Of a stretch of DNA of 64,000 bases, positions 26,998 to 37,902 are shown piece after piece. The DNA is from Mixta calida (GTDB lineage: Bacteria > Pseudomonadota > Gammaproteobacteria > Enterobacterales > Enterobacteriaceae). The stretch spans positions 1,904,540 through 1,968,539 of the forward strand of contig NZ_CP026378.1 in NCBI RefSeq assembly GCF_002953215.1. Reading direction: 5' to 3'. Positions within the stretch are counted from its first letter, which is position 1; every line of letters starts with the position of its first letter. Both the position numbers and the translations under genes were made by a program. The notes under the pieces were generated by a model that saw only the letters and a program-made list of their open reading frames with translations, searched no databases and had not been told where the DNA came from.

Positions 26998-27939
26998 ATG
27001 GACATCATCTTCTGGCATCCTACCTTTAACCCGGAAAAGTGGCGACAGGGGCTGAAACAGCGTCTGCCGCAGGCGCGTTTGCGTCCCTGGCAGCCGGACG
27101 ATAAGGCGCATGCCGACTATGCGCTGGTGCGCAGCGCGCCGGTGGAGATGCTGCGCGGTCGCGGCGGTCTGAAAGCGATCTTCGCCATCGGCGCAGGCGT
27201 CGATGATATTTTGGGACAGCTGCAACATCATCCCGATATGATCGATCCCGCCGTGCCGCTGTTTCGCCTGGAAGATACCGGCATGGGGTTGCAGATGCAG
27301 GAGTACGCCGTGCATACCCTGTTGGGCTGGTTCCGTCGTTTCGACGACTACCGGCGTCAGCAACAGCAGGCGCTCTGGCAGCCGCTGCCCAACTACCGTC
27401 GTGAAAACTTTACCGTCGGCATTCTCGGCGCGGGCGTGCTGGGGCTGAGCGTGGCGGAAAGCCTGAAGCCCTGGGGATTCCCGCTGCGCTGCTGGAGCCG
27501 CTCGCCGAAACAGCTGAATGGGATTGAAAGCTTCCACGGCGAGGCGCAGCTGAATGATTTTCTCTCCGGCACCCAGGTGCTGATCAACCTGTTGCCGAAC
27601 ACGCCGCAAACCGTCGGTATCATTAATCGCCAGCTGCTCGATCGCCTGAATGACGGCGCGTTTGTGATGAACCTGGCGCGCGGCGCGCATGTCGTGGAGG
27701 ACGATCTGCTGGCGGCGCTGAACAGCGAAAAAATCAAGGGCGCGGCGCTGGATGTTTTCGTCAACGAACCGCTTACGCCCGATCACCCGTTCTGGCATCA
27801 TCCGCGCGTCACGTTAACCCCGCATAATGCCGCCGTCACCCTGCAAAGCGAAGCGATGGACTATATCGCCGACGCGATCCGCCAACTTGAGGCGGGCCAG
27901 CAGCCGGAAGGACGCGTCGATTTAACGCGCGGCTATTAA
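26998..27939 (+). CDS. ghrA: Glyoxylate/hydroxypyruvate reductase A
   Basis: 313 aa D-2-hydroxyacid dehydrogenase. N-terminus [18 protein letters not shown](P)-binding [15 protein letters not shown], the catalytic Arg in [14 protein letters not shown], Glu in [13 protein letters not shown] and His in LTPHNAAVT. It reduces glyoxylate and hydroxypyruvate with NADPH in the cytosol. Gene order ghrA-ycdX-ycdY is as in E. coli. Confidence 0.96.
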   Translation: MDIIFWHPTFNPEKWRQGLKQRLPQARLRPWQPDDKAHADYALVRSAPVEMLRGRGGLKAIFAIGAGVDDILGQLQHHPDMIDPAVPLFRLEDTGMGLQMQEYAVHTLLGWFRRFDDYRRQQQQALWQPLPNYRRENFTVGILGAGVLGLSVAESLKPWGFPLRCWSRSPKQLNGIESFHGEAQLNDFLSGTQVLINLLPNTPQTVGIINRQLLDRLNDGAFVMNLARGAHVVEDDLLAALNSEKIKGAALDVFVNEPLTPDHPFWHHPRVTLTPHNAAVTLQSEAMDYIADAIRQLEAGQQPEGRVDLTRGY

Positions 27940-27991
27940 CTGTCACTACGGCAGCGCGCCTGCCGTCTCTTTTTAAAGGAGAAAAAGCTGA

Positions 27992-28729
27992 ATGTATCCT
28001 GTTGATCTACATATGCATACCGTCGCCAGCACCCACGCCTACAGTACGCTGCATGACTATATCGCCGCCGCGAAGCAAAACGGCATCAAACTGTTCGCTA
28101 TCACCGATCACGGCCCTGATATGGCCGATGCGCCGCACTACTGGCACTTTATCAATATGCACGTCTGGCCGCGCGTGGTGGATGGCATCGGCATTTTGCG
28201 CGGCATCGAAGCGAATATTAAAAATAACGAGGGCGAAATCGACTGCACTGGCCGTATGCTTGACGCGATGGATCTGGTGGTGGCGGGCTTTCACGAGCCC
28301 GTTTACGCGCCGCGCGATAAGGCGTCGCACACCGAGGCGATGATCGCCACGATGGCCAGCGGCAACGTGCATATTATCTCTCATCCCGGCAATCCGAAGT
28401 TCCCGGTCGATATTCCGGCCATTGCCGCCGCCGCGGCGGAATATAATGTGGCGCTGGAGATCAACAACTCCTCCTTTACCCATTCGCGTCCCGGCAGCGA
28501 ACCTAACTGCCGCGCCATCGCCGAAGCGGTACGCGACGCTGGCGGCCTGCTGGCGTTCGGCTCCGATTCCCATACCGCTTTTACCCTGGGGAACTTCGAA
28601 CATTGCCTGCGCATTACGCGCGAGGTGGATTTTCCTGAGGATCGCGTGTTAAATGTCACGCCGCGCCGCCTGCTCGATTTTCTTGAAATGCGGGGCGGGA
28701 AGCCTCTCGACGCCTTTGCTGATTTTTAA
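27992..28729 (+). CDS. ycdX: PHP-domain zinc phosphatase YcdX
   Basis: 245 aa, GGAG site. PHP-domain metal ligands are visible: [42 protein letters not shown] and FGSDSHTA. YcdX binds a trinuclear zinc site and acts as a phosphatase; in E. coli ycdX and ycdY affect swarming. It starts 52 bp after ghrA and is probably co-transcribed with it and ycdY. Confidence 0.96.
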   Translation: MYPVDLHMHTVASTHAYSTLHDYIAAAKQNGIKLFAITDHGPDMADAPHYWHFINMHVWPRVVDGIGILRGIEANIKNNEGEIDCTGRMLDAMDLVVAGFHEPVYAPRDKASHTEAMIATMASGNVHIISHPGNPKFPVDIPAIAAAAAEYNVALEINNSSFTHSRPGSEPNCRAIAEAVRDAGGLLAFGSDSHTAFTLGNFEHCLRITREVDFPEDRVLNVTPRRLLDFLEMRGGKPLDAFADF

Positions 28730-28764
28730 CGGCGGCGTTATCACCTCTGAACGGACTGAAAGTA

Positions 28765-29346
28765 ATGAATGAGTTTTCCATCATCTGCCGCGTAATCGGC
28801 TCGCTGTTTAATCGCCAGCCGCAGGACCCGCTGCTGGAGCCGCTGTTCACCCTGATCCGCGAAGGCAAGCTGCAACAGCACTGGCCGCTGGAGCAGGATG
28901 AGCTGCTGGCGCGCCTGCGTCAGCACTGCGATCCGCAGACGCTGGCGGCCGATTACAATGCGCTGTTCGTCGGGAGTGAATGCAAAGTGCCGCCGTACGG
29001 ATCGCAGTGGAAAGAGGGGCCGACAGAGGCGGAGGCGCGCAGCTTTTTACAGCAGCGCGGCATGCCGTTGACGGACGCGCCCGCCGACAGCTTCGGCGCG
29101 CTGCTGCTGGCGGCCTCCTGGCTGGAAGACCAGGCGCAGGAAGATGAGATCCAGGCGCAGATTGCGCTGTTCGATCAGCTGCTGCTGCCCTGGTGCGGCG
29201 CATTCCTCGGCAAGGTAGAGGCGCACGCCGCCAGCGGTTTTTACCGCACGCTGGCGGCAATCAGCCGCGAAGCGTTACAGGCGATGCGCGAAGAGCTGGC
29301 CGAAGCGGAAGAGGATCACGAGGCGGACGCGGACGACGAAGCGTAA
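28765..29346 (+). CDS. ycdY: Redox-enzyme chaperone-like protein YcdY
   Basis: 193 aa all-helical TorD/DmsD-family protein (ADYNALFVGSECKVPPYGSQW, GALLLAASWLEDQ, PWCGAFLGKVEAHAASGFYR). In E. coli YcdY helps activate YcdX by assisting zinc loading. It follows ycdX by 35 bp and ends 3 bp before the stop of the convergent CoA-transferase gene. Confidence 0.93.
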   Translation: MNEFSIICRVIGSLFNRQPQDPLLEPLFTLIREGKLQQHWPLEQDELLARLRQHCDPQTLAADYNALFVGSECKVPPYGSQWKEGPTEAEARSFLQQRGMPLTDAPADSFGALLLAASWLEDQAQEDEIQAQIALFDQLLLPWCGAFLGKVEAHAASGFYRTLAAISREALQAMREELAEAEEDHEADADDEA

Positions 29347-29349
29347 ACC

Positions 29350-30726
29350 TCAGGGCGTCAGCCAGATCGGTTCGGCTGCGCCCAGCGGTCCGCCCGCCCG
29401 CGACCAGAGCAGCGGCGTGCCGGGCAGCCAGAACGGCGGTTTCAGGCGATAGCCGAGGCCGAGCGGGGTCAGCTCCAGCGTATCGCGCTCATCATAAGGC
29501 AACGACGGAGCGAGACCGGCGGCCGCCATGCCCGCCGGATAAGGATGCGAGGTCAGCAAATGCGCGGTGCGCGCCAGCGACAAACGCGCCCTCACGCCGG
29601 TGCCATGGGTGACGCGCTGGCGCATCCCTTCCAGCGCCGCGGCGGCCATCAGATAACCGGTGGCGTGATCCAGCGCCTGTACCGGCAGCGGCTGCGGCGT
29701 GTCGGCGCCGTGCCAGCGCTGTCCGGCGTCGGCGATGCCGCACGCCATCTGTACCAGGCTGTCGAAACCGCGCCGGTTACGCCACGGGCCGCTCCAGCCC
29801 CAGGCGTTCAGGCTAACGTCGATCAGGCCTGGCGCAAGCTGTTGTAAGCGCGCGCTGTCATAGCCCAGCGCCTCCAGCGCGTCGGCGCGATAGCCATGCA
29901 CCAACACATCCGTCTGCATTAACAGCCGTTCAAACTGCTGGCGGCCCGCGTCGCTTTTCAGATCGAGACGCGCGCAGCGTTTGCCCAGCATCATCTCTTC
30001 TTCCAGCGTGGGTTCTTCCCAGTCGGGCGGATCGAGGCGCAGCACCTCGGCGCCCAGTCCGGCAAGAAACCGCGTCGCCACCGGCCCGGCAATAACGCGC
30101 GTTAAATCGAGAACCCGCACGCCGTGAAGCGGGCGAGCGATAGGCAGGGCCCAGGCGGGCGGCGCGCTTTCCGCCTGCGATTGCCAGGCGATCAGCGGCT
30201 CCTGCGCCACGCTTTGGCCCTGCGGATGCTGTCGCCACGCCTCAAGGCTGCGCATCTCTGCGGCACAGCCGCCCGCATCGACAATCGCCTGTTCCAGCGT
30301 CTGCTTTTGCCAGCCCGCCACAATCCGCGCCAGCGCCGCGCGGTCGGGCTGTTTGCCCAATACGCGCTCCATCGACTGGCGATGGTGCGGCGCATTGGTA
30401 TGCAGACGGATCCAGCCATCGGCGGTTTGGTAGTCGCCAGCGAAGGCATCCCAGGCGGGCGGCAGCGGACGATTGATCGGACGAAAGCTGTGCTGAAACC
30501 AGCGCGAGGCGAGATGCGCATCCAGCCGCGGTTTTGCCGGATTGCCGGTCAGCGCCGCCGCTGCCTGCGCAGCCAGCGCGATGCTGGCGGCGGCCAGCTC
30601 GCTGACCGGATAAACGGAACAAAAGGCGTCATGCCCCTGCCAGACGATCTGAGGAACCGGCGTGTGCTCATCGCGTAAACCGTGCCAGAGCTGCTGCCAG
30701 AGTCGTGCCGCCAGATTGGTATCCAT
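29350..30726 (-). CDS. CaiB/BaiF-type (class III) CoA transferase
   Basis: 458 aa. The C-terminal half has the family pattern: LHGVRVLDLTRVIAGPVATR, EVLRLDPPDWEEP, CARLDLKS, VLVHGYRADALEALGYD and DVSLNAWGWSGPW. The N-terminal 200 residues form an extra half-like domain with only weak similarity. Substrate unknown. It stands alone and is convergent with the ghrA operon. Confidence 0.87.
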   Translation of the reverse strand: MDTNLAARLWQQLWHGLRDEHTPVPQIVWQGHDAFCSVYPVSELAAASIALAAQAAAALTGNPAKPRLDAHLASRWFQHSFRPINRPLPPAWDAFAGDYQTADGWIRLHTNAPHHRQSMERVLGKQPDRAALARIVAGWQKQTLEQAIVDAGGCAAEMRSLEAWRQHPQGQSVAQEPLIAWQSQAESAPPAWALPIARPLHGVRVLDLTRVIAGPVATRFLAGLGAEVLRLDPPDWEEPTLEEEMMLGKRCARLDLKSDAGRQQFERLLMQTDVLVHGYRADALEALGYDSARLQQLAPGLIDVSLNAWGWSGPWRNRRGFDSLVQMACGIADAGQRWHGADTPQPLPVQALDHATGYLMAAAALEGMRQRVTHGTGVRARLSLARTAHLLTSHPYPAGMAAAGLAPSLPYDERDTLELTPLGLGYRLKPPFWLPGTPLLWSRAGGPLGAAEPIWLTP

Positions 30727-30785
30727 CTTCTTCTCCCTCGCTACGTTGCTCTTTCACCTTAGCAAGGGATGGCCTTTTTTTCCTG

Positions 30786-31685
30786 TTACGGACGGGGCGG
30801 CCGCCGCAGCGGAAAACGTGGGAAGCGGGCGTGCATGCGCAGGTTGCGGATATTGATCACCGCAACGGCGGTGCCGAAGATAACCAGTAGCGAACCGGCA
30901 ATCTTAAACAGATTCATGCTGTCGCCCAGCACCAGTACGCCCATAATCACCGCCAGCACCGGCGTCAGCAGCGAGTAGGGCATAATCAGGTTGACGTTAT
31001 ATTTCCGCAGCAGTGCATACCACAGGGAATAGGCGACAACGGAAGAGGCGATGGCGCTGTAGAGGATGCCGAACCAGCCGCGCCAGGAAGCGTGCAGCAG
31101 CGCGTCGATCTGGTGCGATTCAGTCAGCCAGGAGGTGGCGCCCACGATCGGGATCGCCAGAAAAGAGAGCCAGCCGGTCATGGCGAGCGGCTTAATCGGC
31201 GGCGCCTTTTTCACAATCAGGTTGCTGATCGCCCAGCCGACGGCACTGGTTAACAGCAGCGCCAGCACCCACCAGCTGGGAATGGTCGGGCTGCCGGTCA
31301 GCACCGCGACGCCGCTCAGCGAGATGGCGATGCCGAACAGCTGAATAAAGGAGAGCGACTCTTTCAGAATCACCCACGCCAGCAGCATGGCGATCGGCGT
31401 GCCCAGCTGCACCACCACCGCGCCGGTACCGGCATCGGTGTAGCGAATGCCGACGAACAGCAGCGAAAAGTGCATAAAGCCGAAGGTAAAGGCGAGCGCC
31501 GCCAGCCAGGGCAGCTGAGCGCGCGTGACGCGGTTAAAGGGCACCAGCACCAGCGCCACGACGACAAACCGCATGCAGGTCATAAACAGCGGCGGCAGAT
31601 CGAGCAGTCCCCATTTAATGGCGACGTTATTAAACGCCCAAATCGATACAACCATCAATACCAGAAAAAAATGACGCAGCGCCAC
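30786..31685 (-). CDS. EamA/DMT-family transporter
   Basis: 299 aa from the GTG at 31685 (AAAGGAT 6 nt upstream); the ATG 14 codons earlier lacks a ribosome site. Ten membrane helices in two EamA repeats: IWAFNNVAIKWGLLDLPPLF at the start and a second repeat beginning GWFGILYSAIASSVVAYSLW. It is close in pattern to the O-acetylserine/cysteine exporter EamA/YdeD, but the substrate is not proven. Confidence 0.88.
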   Translation of the reverse strand: MALRHFFLVLMVVSIWAFNNVAIKWGLLDLPPLFMTCMRFVVVALVLVPFNRVTRAQLPWLAALAFTFGFMHFSLLFVGIRYTDAGTGAVVVQLGTPIAMLLAWVILKESLSFIQLFGIAISLSGVAVLTGSPTIPSWWVLALLLTSAVGWAISNLIVKKAPPIKPLAMTGWLSFLAIPIVGATSWLTESHQIDALLHASWRGWFGILYSAIASSVVAYSLWYALLRKYNVNLIMPYSLLTPVLAVIMGVLVLGDSMNLFKIAGSLLVIFGTAVAVINIRNLRMHARFPRFPLRRPPRP

Positions 31686-31899
31686 GTATCTATCCTTTAT
31701 TGTCTGCCGTAATCCATTAATTATCATGACAGGTATTAGCCAGCAGACAAGCGCCGCAGCGGTGGTTTTGTGCAGGCGGCGCGGCGCGCGCCTTATCCCG
31801 TAGCCGCAGTTAAGTCTCAGAAAAAGTTATGAGACAGCGTAAAACAGAGATGCAATACTTTGCAGCCGATACGCCTCTTTCACAGAAAAAGGATTCGGT

Positions 31900-32613
31900 A
31901 TGACCGCTTCGCAGTTGTCTTTAGCGTTAATTCAGCTGGATATTCCTCCCGTCCCGGTGCGCGACCGCATCGGCGAACAGGCGCGTTGGTTTATTGATGC
32001 GTTGCGCCTGACGCCGCACGATTATGTGATCTGTCGTCCCGATCTGGGCGAGTCGCTGCCCGATTTCAACGCCGTCAGCGGCGCAATCCTCAGTGGCTCC
32101 TGGGCGATGGTCACCGACCATGCCGAATGGAGCGAGCGCACCGCCGCCTGGGTGCGTGCGGCGACAGAGCAGTCGCTGCCGCTGCTGGGCGTCTGCTACG
32201 GCCATCAGCTGATGGCCTATGCCCTCGGCGGCGAAGTGGGCGATAACCCGTACGGCTGGGAGCGGGGCGCGCTGCCGGTCTCGCTGCTGGCGGGCGCGCA
32301 GGCCGATCCGCTGTTGCAGGCGCTGCCCGCCACCTTCGCCGCCTGGCTTTCCCATCGTCAGACGGTGCTGACGCCGCCGCCCGGCGCGCGCGTGCTGGCG
32401 CGTTCCGCCGCCGACGACTGCCAGATTGTGCGCTATAGCCCGCAGGCGCTGTCGGTGCAGTTTCATCCCGAATTTGACGCGCGCATCATGCAGGCTTGCC
32501 TGGGCGTCGGGAGCGACTTCGATCCTGAGGCGCAGCCTGCTACCGACAGCGCGCGGCTGATTTTGCAGCGCTTCTGGCGCAGCCTGAACCAGCGGGAACA
32601 GATCAGCGCCTGA
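31900..32613 (+). CDS. Class I glutamine amidotransferase-like protein
   Basis: 237 aa. The triad is visible: nucleophile Cys in LLGVCYGHQLMAYALGG (about residue 98), then His-Glu in SVQFHPEFDA. Stand-alone GATase1 proteins of this type (YfeJ/GuaA-like) hydrolyse gamma-glutamyl bonds or act as amidotransferases; the partner is not seen here. AAAAGGA lies upstream of the ATG. Confidence 0.88.
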   Translation: MTASQLSLALIQLDIPPVPVRDRIGEQARWFIDALRLTPHDYVICRPDLGESLPDFNAVSGAILSGSWAMVTDHAEWSERTAAWVRAATEQSLPLLGVCYGHQLMAYALGGEVGDNPYGWERGALPVSLLAGAQADPLLQALPATFAAWLSHRQTVLTPPPGARVLARSAADDCQIVRYSPQALSVQFHPEFDARIMQACLGVGSDFDPEAQPATDSARLILQRFWRSLNQREQISA

Positions 32614-32735
32614 CGCTGAATCTTTCCGTCGCGCTCACACTTTTATCCTGTGGCGACTGACAAAGTCGTATGTCTCGGTCATGTTAATAAATGGTTATTC
32701 ATTTGTTAGCTACTTATCGCCACGGGAGAATGTGT

Positions 32736-34256
32736 ATGCGTTACGCCTGGCCTGGATATCAAGATTCGCTGATTGCGCTGCAACAGCGCTACGGCAACTA
32801 CATCAACGGCGAGTTTGTGCCGCCGGTTGAGGGGCAATATTTTACCAACACCTCGCCGGTGGACGGCTCGGTGATCGGCGAGTTCCCACGATCCGGCCAG
32901 CAGGATATCGAGCTGGCGCTGGACGCCGCTCACGCCGCCGCCGAACGCTGGGGCAAAACCTCAGTGCAGGCGCGTTCCCGGCTGCTGCTGAAAATCGCCG
33001 ACCGCCTGGAGCAGAATCTGGAGCGGATGGCAGTCAACGAAACCTGGGATAACGGCAAGCCGGTGCGTGAAACGCTGGCGGCCGATCTGCCGTTAGCCGT
33101 CGACCACTTCCGCTATTTCGCCGGCTGCATTCGCGCGCAGGAAGGTACGGCGGCGGAGATCGACGAACATACCGCCGCGTACCATATTCATGAGCCGCTC
33201 GGCGTGGTGGGGCAGATTATCCCGTGGAACTTCCCGCTGCTGATGGCGGCCTGGAAGCTGGCGCCCGCGCTGGCGGCGGGCAACTGCGTGGTGCTGAAGC
33301 CGGCGGAACAGACGCCGCTGTCGATTACGCTGTTTGCCGAACTGATGGGCGATATTCTTCCGCCGGGCGTGCTGAACGTGGTGCACGGCTATGGCCGTGA
33401 GGCGGGCGAAGCGCTGGCGGGCAATCCGCGCATCGCCAAAATCGCCTTTACCGGGTCTACCGCCACCGGTACCCATATTCTTGAGCTGGCGGCGAAAAAC
33501 CTGATCCCGTCCACCGTCGAGCTGGGCGGCAAATCCCCCAACATCTTCTTCGAAGATATTATGCAGGCGGAACCCGCCTTTATTGAAAAAGCGGCGGAAG
33601 GGGTGGTGCTGGGCTTCCTCAACCAGGGCGAGGTTTGCACCTGTCCGTCACGCGCGCTGATTCAGGAGTCAATTTACGAACCCTTTATCGCCGCGGTAAT
33701 GGCGCGTATTAAAACCATCCGGCGCGGCGACCCGCTTGACACCGACACCATGGTGGGCGCGCAGGCGTCGCAGCAGCAGTTCGACAAAATCCTCTCTTAC
33801 CTGGAAATCGCGCAGAAAGAGGGCGCGGAAATCCTGACAGGCGGCGGCGTCGAACAGACCGAGGGCCAGCTGAAAAGCGGTTATTATATACAGCCGACGC
33901 TGCTCAAGGGCCGTAACGATATGCGCGTCTTCCAGGAGGAGATTTTCGGCCCGGTGATCGGCATCACCACTTTTAAAGATGAGGCGGAAGCGATCGCTAT
34001 CGCCAACGATTCGATCTACGGCCTCGGCGCGGGCGTCTGGACGCGCGATATCAATCGCGCCTGGCGCGTAGGCCGGGCGATCAAGGCGGGGCGCGTCTGG
34101 ACCAACTGCTATCATCTCTATCCGGCGCACGCCGCGTTCGGCGGCTACAAGAAATCGGGGATCGGCCGCGAGACCCATAAAATGATGCTGGATCATTATC
34201 AGCAGACGAAAAACCTGCTGGTCAGCTACAGCATCGATCCGCTGGGTTTCTTCTGA
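32736..34256 (+). CDS. aldB: Aldehyde dehydrogenase (AldB/ExaC type)
   Basis: 506 aa from the ATG at 32736 (GGGAGAA upstream). ALDH motifs: [38 protein letters not shown] [12 protein letters not shown], and catalytic Cys in [15 protein letters not shown]; the C-terminus [13 protein letters not shown] is typical of AldB/ExaC. It oxidises acetaldehyde and similar aldehydes with NAD(P). It ends at a strong terminator, so it is separate from the molybdenum-type pair downstream. Confidence 0.92.
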   Translation: MRYAWPGYQDSLIALQQRYGNYINGEFVPPVEGQYFTNTSPVDGSVIGEFPRSGQQDIELALDAAHAAAERWGKTSVQARSRLLLKIADRLEQNLERMAVNETWDNGKPVRETLAADLPLAVDHFRYFAGCIRAQEGTAAEIDEHTAAYHIHEPLGVVGQIIPWNFPLLMAAWKLAPALAAGNCVVLKPAEQTPLSITLFAELMGDILPPGVLNVVHGYGREAGEALAGNPRIAKIAFTGSTATGTHILELAAKNLIPSTVELGGKSPNIFFEDIMQAEPAFIEKAAEGVVLGFLNQGEVCTCPSRALIQESIYEPFIAAVMARIKTIRRGDPLDTDTMVGAQASQQQFDKILSYLEIAQKEGAEILTGGGVEQTEGQLKSGYYIQPTLLKGRNDMRVFQEEIFGPVIGITTFKDEAEAIAIANDSIYGLGAGVWTRDINRAWRVGRAIKAGRVWTNCYHLYPAHAAFGGYKKSGIGRETHKMMLDHYQQTKNLLVSYSIDPLGFF

Positions 34257-34277
34257 AACCGCTGAGCAGTCAGTGAG

Positions 34278-34304
34278 ACGGGGCGATAAGCGCCCCGTTT
34301 TTTT
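34278..34304 (+). terminator. Terminator of the aldehyde dehydrogenase gene
   Basis: Stem ACGGGGCG/CGCCCCGT, loop ATAAG, followed by T7. Confidence 0.92.
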
Positions 34305-34386
34305 ATTTCTTTCTCCCGCCTTGCCTGGCGCTGCACGCCGGGCGTTCTATGCTTAGCGTTCAGATACCGTAACGGGAGCGGCAGCG

Positions 34387-34950
34387 ATGACCGTGGGAAT
34401 TTTGCTGCTGGCGGCAGGAGAAAGCGCGCGTTATCGCGCCGCCTGCGGTCGGCATAAACTGCTGGAGTCGATAGAGGGCGAGACGATGCTGGCGCGTTGC
34501 TACCGCATCGCCCGGCAAAGCGATCTGCCGGTCGCGGTGGTGCTACGGCCGGAGCCGCTGGCGCTGCGGCGTTGTCTCGGCGGCGCGCGTCAGATCGTGC
34601 TCGCCAGCGACGGCATCGGCAGCTCCATCGCCGCTGGCGTACGCGCCACCGCGCACTGGGACGGCTGGCTGATTATGCTGGCGGATATGCCCTGGCTACA
34701 GCCGACAACGCTGCGCCAGGTGGCGCAGGCATTAACGCTTCATGCGCAGGCGCGCGCCTGCTGGCGCGGGCAGCCGGGTCATCCGGTGGGCTTCAGCCGC
34801 GCCAGCTATGCGCAGCTGACGACGCTGGAGGGCGAAACGGCGGCGCGCGAGTTGCTGATGCGGCAGGGCGTCCATCTGCTGGCGACGGATGATGCGGGCG
34901 CGGTGCGCGATATCGATCTGCCGTCAATGTGGTCAAACGGAGAAACCTGA
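34387..34950 (+). CDS. MobA/MocA-like nucleotidyltransferase
   Basis: 187 aa. N-terminal GILLLAAGESARYRAACGRHKLL carries the NTP-binding LAAGxSxRxG-like loop, and DGWLIMLADMPWLQP the metal-binding Asp; RGQPGHPVGFSR completes the MocA-type pattern. Such enzymes add CMP or GMP to molybdopterin. The gene overlaps the XdhC-type gene (TGATG), which handles Mo-cofactor insertion, supporting a cofactor role. No molybdo-hydroxylase gene is present in the window. Confidence 0.87.
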   Translation: MTVGILLLAAGESARYRAACGRHKLLESIEGETMLARCYRIARQSDLPVAVVLRPEPLALRRCLGGARQIVLASDGIGSSIAAGVRATAHWDGWLIMLADMPWLQPTTLRQVAQALTLHAQARACWRGQPGHPVGFSRASYAQLTTLEGETAARELLMRQGVHLLATDDAGAVRDIDLPSMWSNGET

Positions 34951-35936
34951 TGCAGTCACTGGATCAGCAGGTTATCGCCTGCGCGCTGAAATGGCACCGG
35001 CAGGGGGACGACATCTGGCTCTGCACCGTGCTGCATAGCTGGGGCTCTGCGCCGCGCGCGCCTGGCGCGATGCTGGTGGCGAATCAGCAAGGGGAATTCT
35101 GCGGATCGCTGTCCGGCGGCTGCATTGAGGATGATTTTCTGGCGCGTCTGCAACAGGGCGCGTTTATACGCGACAGCCAGCTGGCACGCTACGGCGAAGG
35201 CGGGCTGGATGCGCAGGTTCGCCTGCCGTGCGGCGGCGTGCTGGAGGTGCTGATCGAACATCTGCCCGCTGACGCGGCGACGCTGACGCACCTTACGCTG
35301 CTGCATCGGGCGCTGGAAGGGGGCGATCGTCTGATCAAGCAGGTGATTATCGGTCAGACCGCGCGGCTGGAAACGGCCCGCGACGACGCGCTGCACACGC
35401 TGCATTACGACTGCGACAGCGTATCGTTGCCGATCGGCAGCGTGCCGACGCTGCTGCTGGCAGGCTATTCCACCGTGGCGGGCGAATGCCTGCGGCTGGC
35501 GCTGATGCTGGGAATGCAGGTTATCGTCTGCGAACACCGCGAGACCTTCTGGCGGCAGCTGCAGGAGAATCATCCTGAACAGCCAGCGCTGCGCTGCATC
35601 AATCAGCATCCGGCGCGCTATCTGGAACTGCACGGCGCCAGCGCGCAGACGGCGGTGATCTGCGCCACGCACGATCCGCGCGTTGACGATCTCGCTCTGC
35701 TGGAAGCGGTAAACACTCCGGCCTTTTATCTCGGCGCGATGGGATCGGCCAGCAACAGCCAGCAGCGTCTGGCGCGGCTGCGACGCATCGGCGAGCTGGA
35801 TGAGGGCAGCCTGCGGCGCATTCACGCGCCGGTCGGGCTGCCGATCGGCAGCAAAACCCCGACGGAGATTGCGCTGGCGATCATGGCGGATATCGTGCGG
35901 GTCCGAAACGGACGTCCCTTGCTGGCAACGGCGTAA
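34950..35936 (+). CDS. XdhC/CoxI-family Mo-cofactor maturation protein
   Basis: 328 aa from the ATG at 34950, overlapping the upstream stop. XdhC N-terminal domain: VLHSWGSAPRAPGAMLVAN, GSLSGGCIEDDF, RLPCGGVLEVLIE; then a Rossmann C-terminal domain with AVICATHDPRVDDLALLEA and FYLGAMGSASNSQQRLARL and the family end IGSKTPTEIALAIMADI. These proteins sulfurate and load the cofactor of xanthine or aldehyde oxidoreductases. Confidence 0.93.
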   Translation: MQSLDQQVIACALKWHRQGDDIWLCTVLHSWGSAPRAPGAMLVANQQGEFCGSLSGGCIEDDFLARLQQGAFIRDSQLARYGEGGLDAQVRLPCGGVLEVLIEHLPADAATLTHLTLLHRALEGGDRLIKQVIIGQTARLETARDDALHTLHYDCDSVSLPIGSVPTLLLAGYSTVAGECLRLALMLGMQVIVCEHRETFWRQLQENHPEQPALRCINQHPARYLELHGASAQTAVICATHDPRVDDLALLEAVNTPAFYLGAMGSASNSQQRLARLRRIGELDEGSLRRIHAPVGLPIGSKTPTEIALAIMADIVRVRNGRPLLATA

Positions 35937-36042
35937 TGCGCCAATGCGGAAAAAACGCAAAAAAGCGGCGGTTTATCTCAGGATCTGGCGCAGCGGCCCG
36001 ATATTACTATGATTAATAAGGATGCCCTTTCACCGGAGGATA

Positions 36043-36246
36043 ATGATGTCATTTAGCCGCAGCCTGCCCGACGAACGTGATGAAACGCTGGACGCTCTGG
36101 AAGAGAGCCTGATTGCGGTGAATTTGCCGGGACGACAACCGCTGTATCTGAGCGACAGGGAGCGCGCGCCCGCCATAATGAGCGACCACTACGGCGCGCT
36201 GCGCGATCCGCTGTATGAATCTGACGAACGCGTTATCTGGCGATAA
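36043..36246 (+). CDS. Small hypothetical protein
   Basis: 67 aa with GGAGG and tandem ATG codons at 36043/36046. It is a hydrophilic, acidic protein with repeated Arg-Asp-rich turns (SRSLPDERDETLDALEESL, YLSDRERAPAIMSDHYG, DPLYESDERVIW). No known domain. Own short transcription unit between xdhC-like and the convergent chemoreceptor gene. Confidence 0.65.
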   Translation: MMSFSRSLPDERDETLDALEESLIAVNLPGRQPLYLSDRERAPAIMSDHYGALRDPLYESDERVIWR

Positions 36247-36289
36247 GGGGTAACGGCTTCAGCGGCGCGTTTGCGCCACTGTCTTATCG

Positions 36290-37846
36290 TCAGACGTGCG
36301 CGGTTTTAAAAATCGCCACGCTGCGGGTGAGGTGAGAAGCCTGATCTTCCAGCGACGCGGCGGCGGCGGCGGCCTGTTCAACCAGTGCGGCGTTCTGCTG
36401 CGTCACTTCATCCATCTGCGCGACCGCCAGGCCCACATGCTCAATGCCGTTTGCCTGTTCATCAGAGGCCGTGGAGATCTCATTCATGATCTCCGACACG
36501 CGCTGAATCGAGGTCACGATATCTTTCATCGTGGAGCCGGCATCGGCCACCAGACCGGTGCCCTCCGTCACGCGCTCGGTTGACTGATGGATCAGCCCTT
36601 TAATCTCTTTCGCCGCCGTGGCGCTGCGCTGCGCCAGCGCGCGCACTTCGCTGGCGACTACCGCGAAACCGCGACCCTGTTCGCCCGCCCGCGCCGCTTC
36701 CACCGCCGCGTTCAGCGCCAGGATATTGGTCTGGAAAGCGATGCCTTCGATTGTGCCGATAATATCGACGATATGCTGCGAGCTTTCCGCAATCGCCGAC
36801 ATGGTGGTAACCACCTGGCCGACCACATCGCCGCCGCGCAGCGCAACCTGCGACGCGTCGCTGGCCAGCGAGCTGGCGTGCTGGGCGTTTGAGGTGTTTT
36901 GGCGCACGGTAGCGGTAAGCTGCTCCATGCTGGCGGAGGTCTCTTCCAGCGATGCCGCCTGCTGCTCGGTGCGGCTGGAGAGATCGATGTTGCCGGTAGC
37001 CACTTCTTTCGCGGCGTTATCGATTGAGGAGGCCGCATTCTGGATATCGGAGACCACGCGGGTGAGCTGAGCCTGCATTGTCGCCAGCGCCTCGATCAGC
37101 ACGCCGGTTTCATCACGGGAGTTCGCCACCAGACGGGTGGTTAAATCGCCGGTGGCGATGGCCTGTGCCGCCAACACCGCGCGTTGCAGCGGCGCGGTAA
37201 TAGCGCGCGTCAGCAGGTAGCCCAGAGTGATGGCAATCGCCAGACCGAGCAGGGAACCCAGAATCAGGGTGAGGGTGGTTTGCGACGTGGTTGAGGCGAC
37301 GGCTTCCTGACGCTTCGCCAGCAGACCCTGCTCCTCGCCCGCCATTTCGCCGATAATCGTCCGCATGCCATCCATCTGCGTTTTGCCGGTGTTGGCTTCA
37401 AATTCGCTGATAAAGAGATCATACGGCATCGTTCCGGCCGTGACCGCACGACGATTTTCTATCAGACGCGCGGCGAAATCCTGTGTCCAGTTCTGCTGCT
37501 GCTGAAGCAGACGCGCCAGGCGATCCTGTTGCACTGGGTTATCCGAGGTCAGCTGTTTCGCTTTCTCCAGATGCTCCATAAACGCTTTCTGTCCCAGCGT
37601 GAAAGGCTGGAGCATATCTTCCTTACCGTTGAGCGCGTAACCACGCAGGCCCGTTTCCATATTGACCAGGCTTTCCACCAGACCGCGACTTTCGTCGATC
37701 ACCTGGTAAGTGTGCACATTCCAGTCATTTGCTTTCACGATACGTGAAAAATTGCCATAGAAAGTGGCGCAGATAATCAGCATGACTGCAATGACCGCAC
37801 CGAAAGCGAGGATGAACTTTCGCCGTATAGTTAAATTTTTAAACAT
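36290..37846 (-). CDS. Methyl-accepting chemotaxis protein (CHASE3 sensor)
   Basis: 518 aa. TM1 at about 10-30, a periplasmic helical CHASE3-like sensor ([29 protein letters not shown]), TM2 at about 190-212, HAMP, and a full signalling domain with the conserved hairpin [20 protein letters not shown] then [20 protein letters not shown]. The C-terminus lacks an NWETF-type CheR/CheB tether. Ligand unknown. A sigma-28 promoter lies about 57 bp upstream, fitting a flagellar class III gene. Confidence 0.94.
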   Translation of the reverse strand: MFKNLTIRRKFILAFGAVIAVMLIICATFYGNFSRIVKANDWNVHTYQVIDESRGLVESLVNMETGLRGYALNGKEDMLQPFTLGQKAFMEHLEKAKQLTSDNPVQQDRLARLLQQQQNWTQDFAARLIENRRAVTAGTMPYDLFISEFEANTGKTQMDGMRTIIGEMAGEEQGLLAKRQEAVASTTSQTTLTLILGSLLGLAIAITLGYLLTRAITAPLQRAVLAAQAIATGDLTTRLVANSRDETGVLIEALATMQAQLTRVVSDIQNAASSIDNAAKEVATGNIDLSSRTEQQAASLEETSASMEQLTATVRQNTSNAQHASSLASDASQVALRGGDVVGQVVTTMSAIAESSQHIVDIIGTIEGIAFQTNILALNAAVEAARAGEQGRGFAVVASEVRALAQRSATAAKEIKGLIHQSTERVTEGTGLVADAGSTMKDIVTSIQRVSEIMNEISTASDEQANGIEHVGLAVAQMDEVTQQNAALVEQAAAAAASLEDQASHLTRSVAIFKTAHV

Positions 37847-37902
37847 AATGAATTACCTGCGTGTTGTATGTGGATCCCGTTATCTATCCAGGGGACGCCT
37901 GG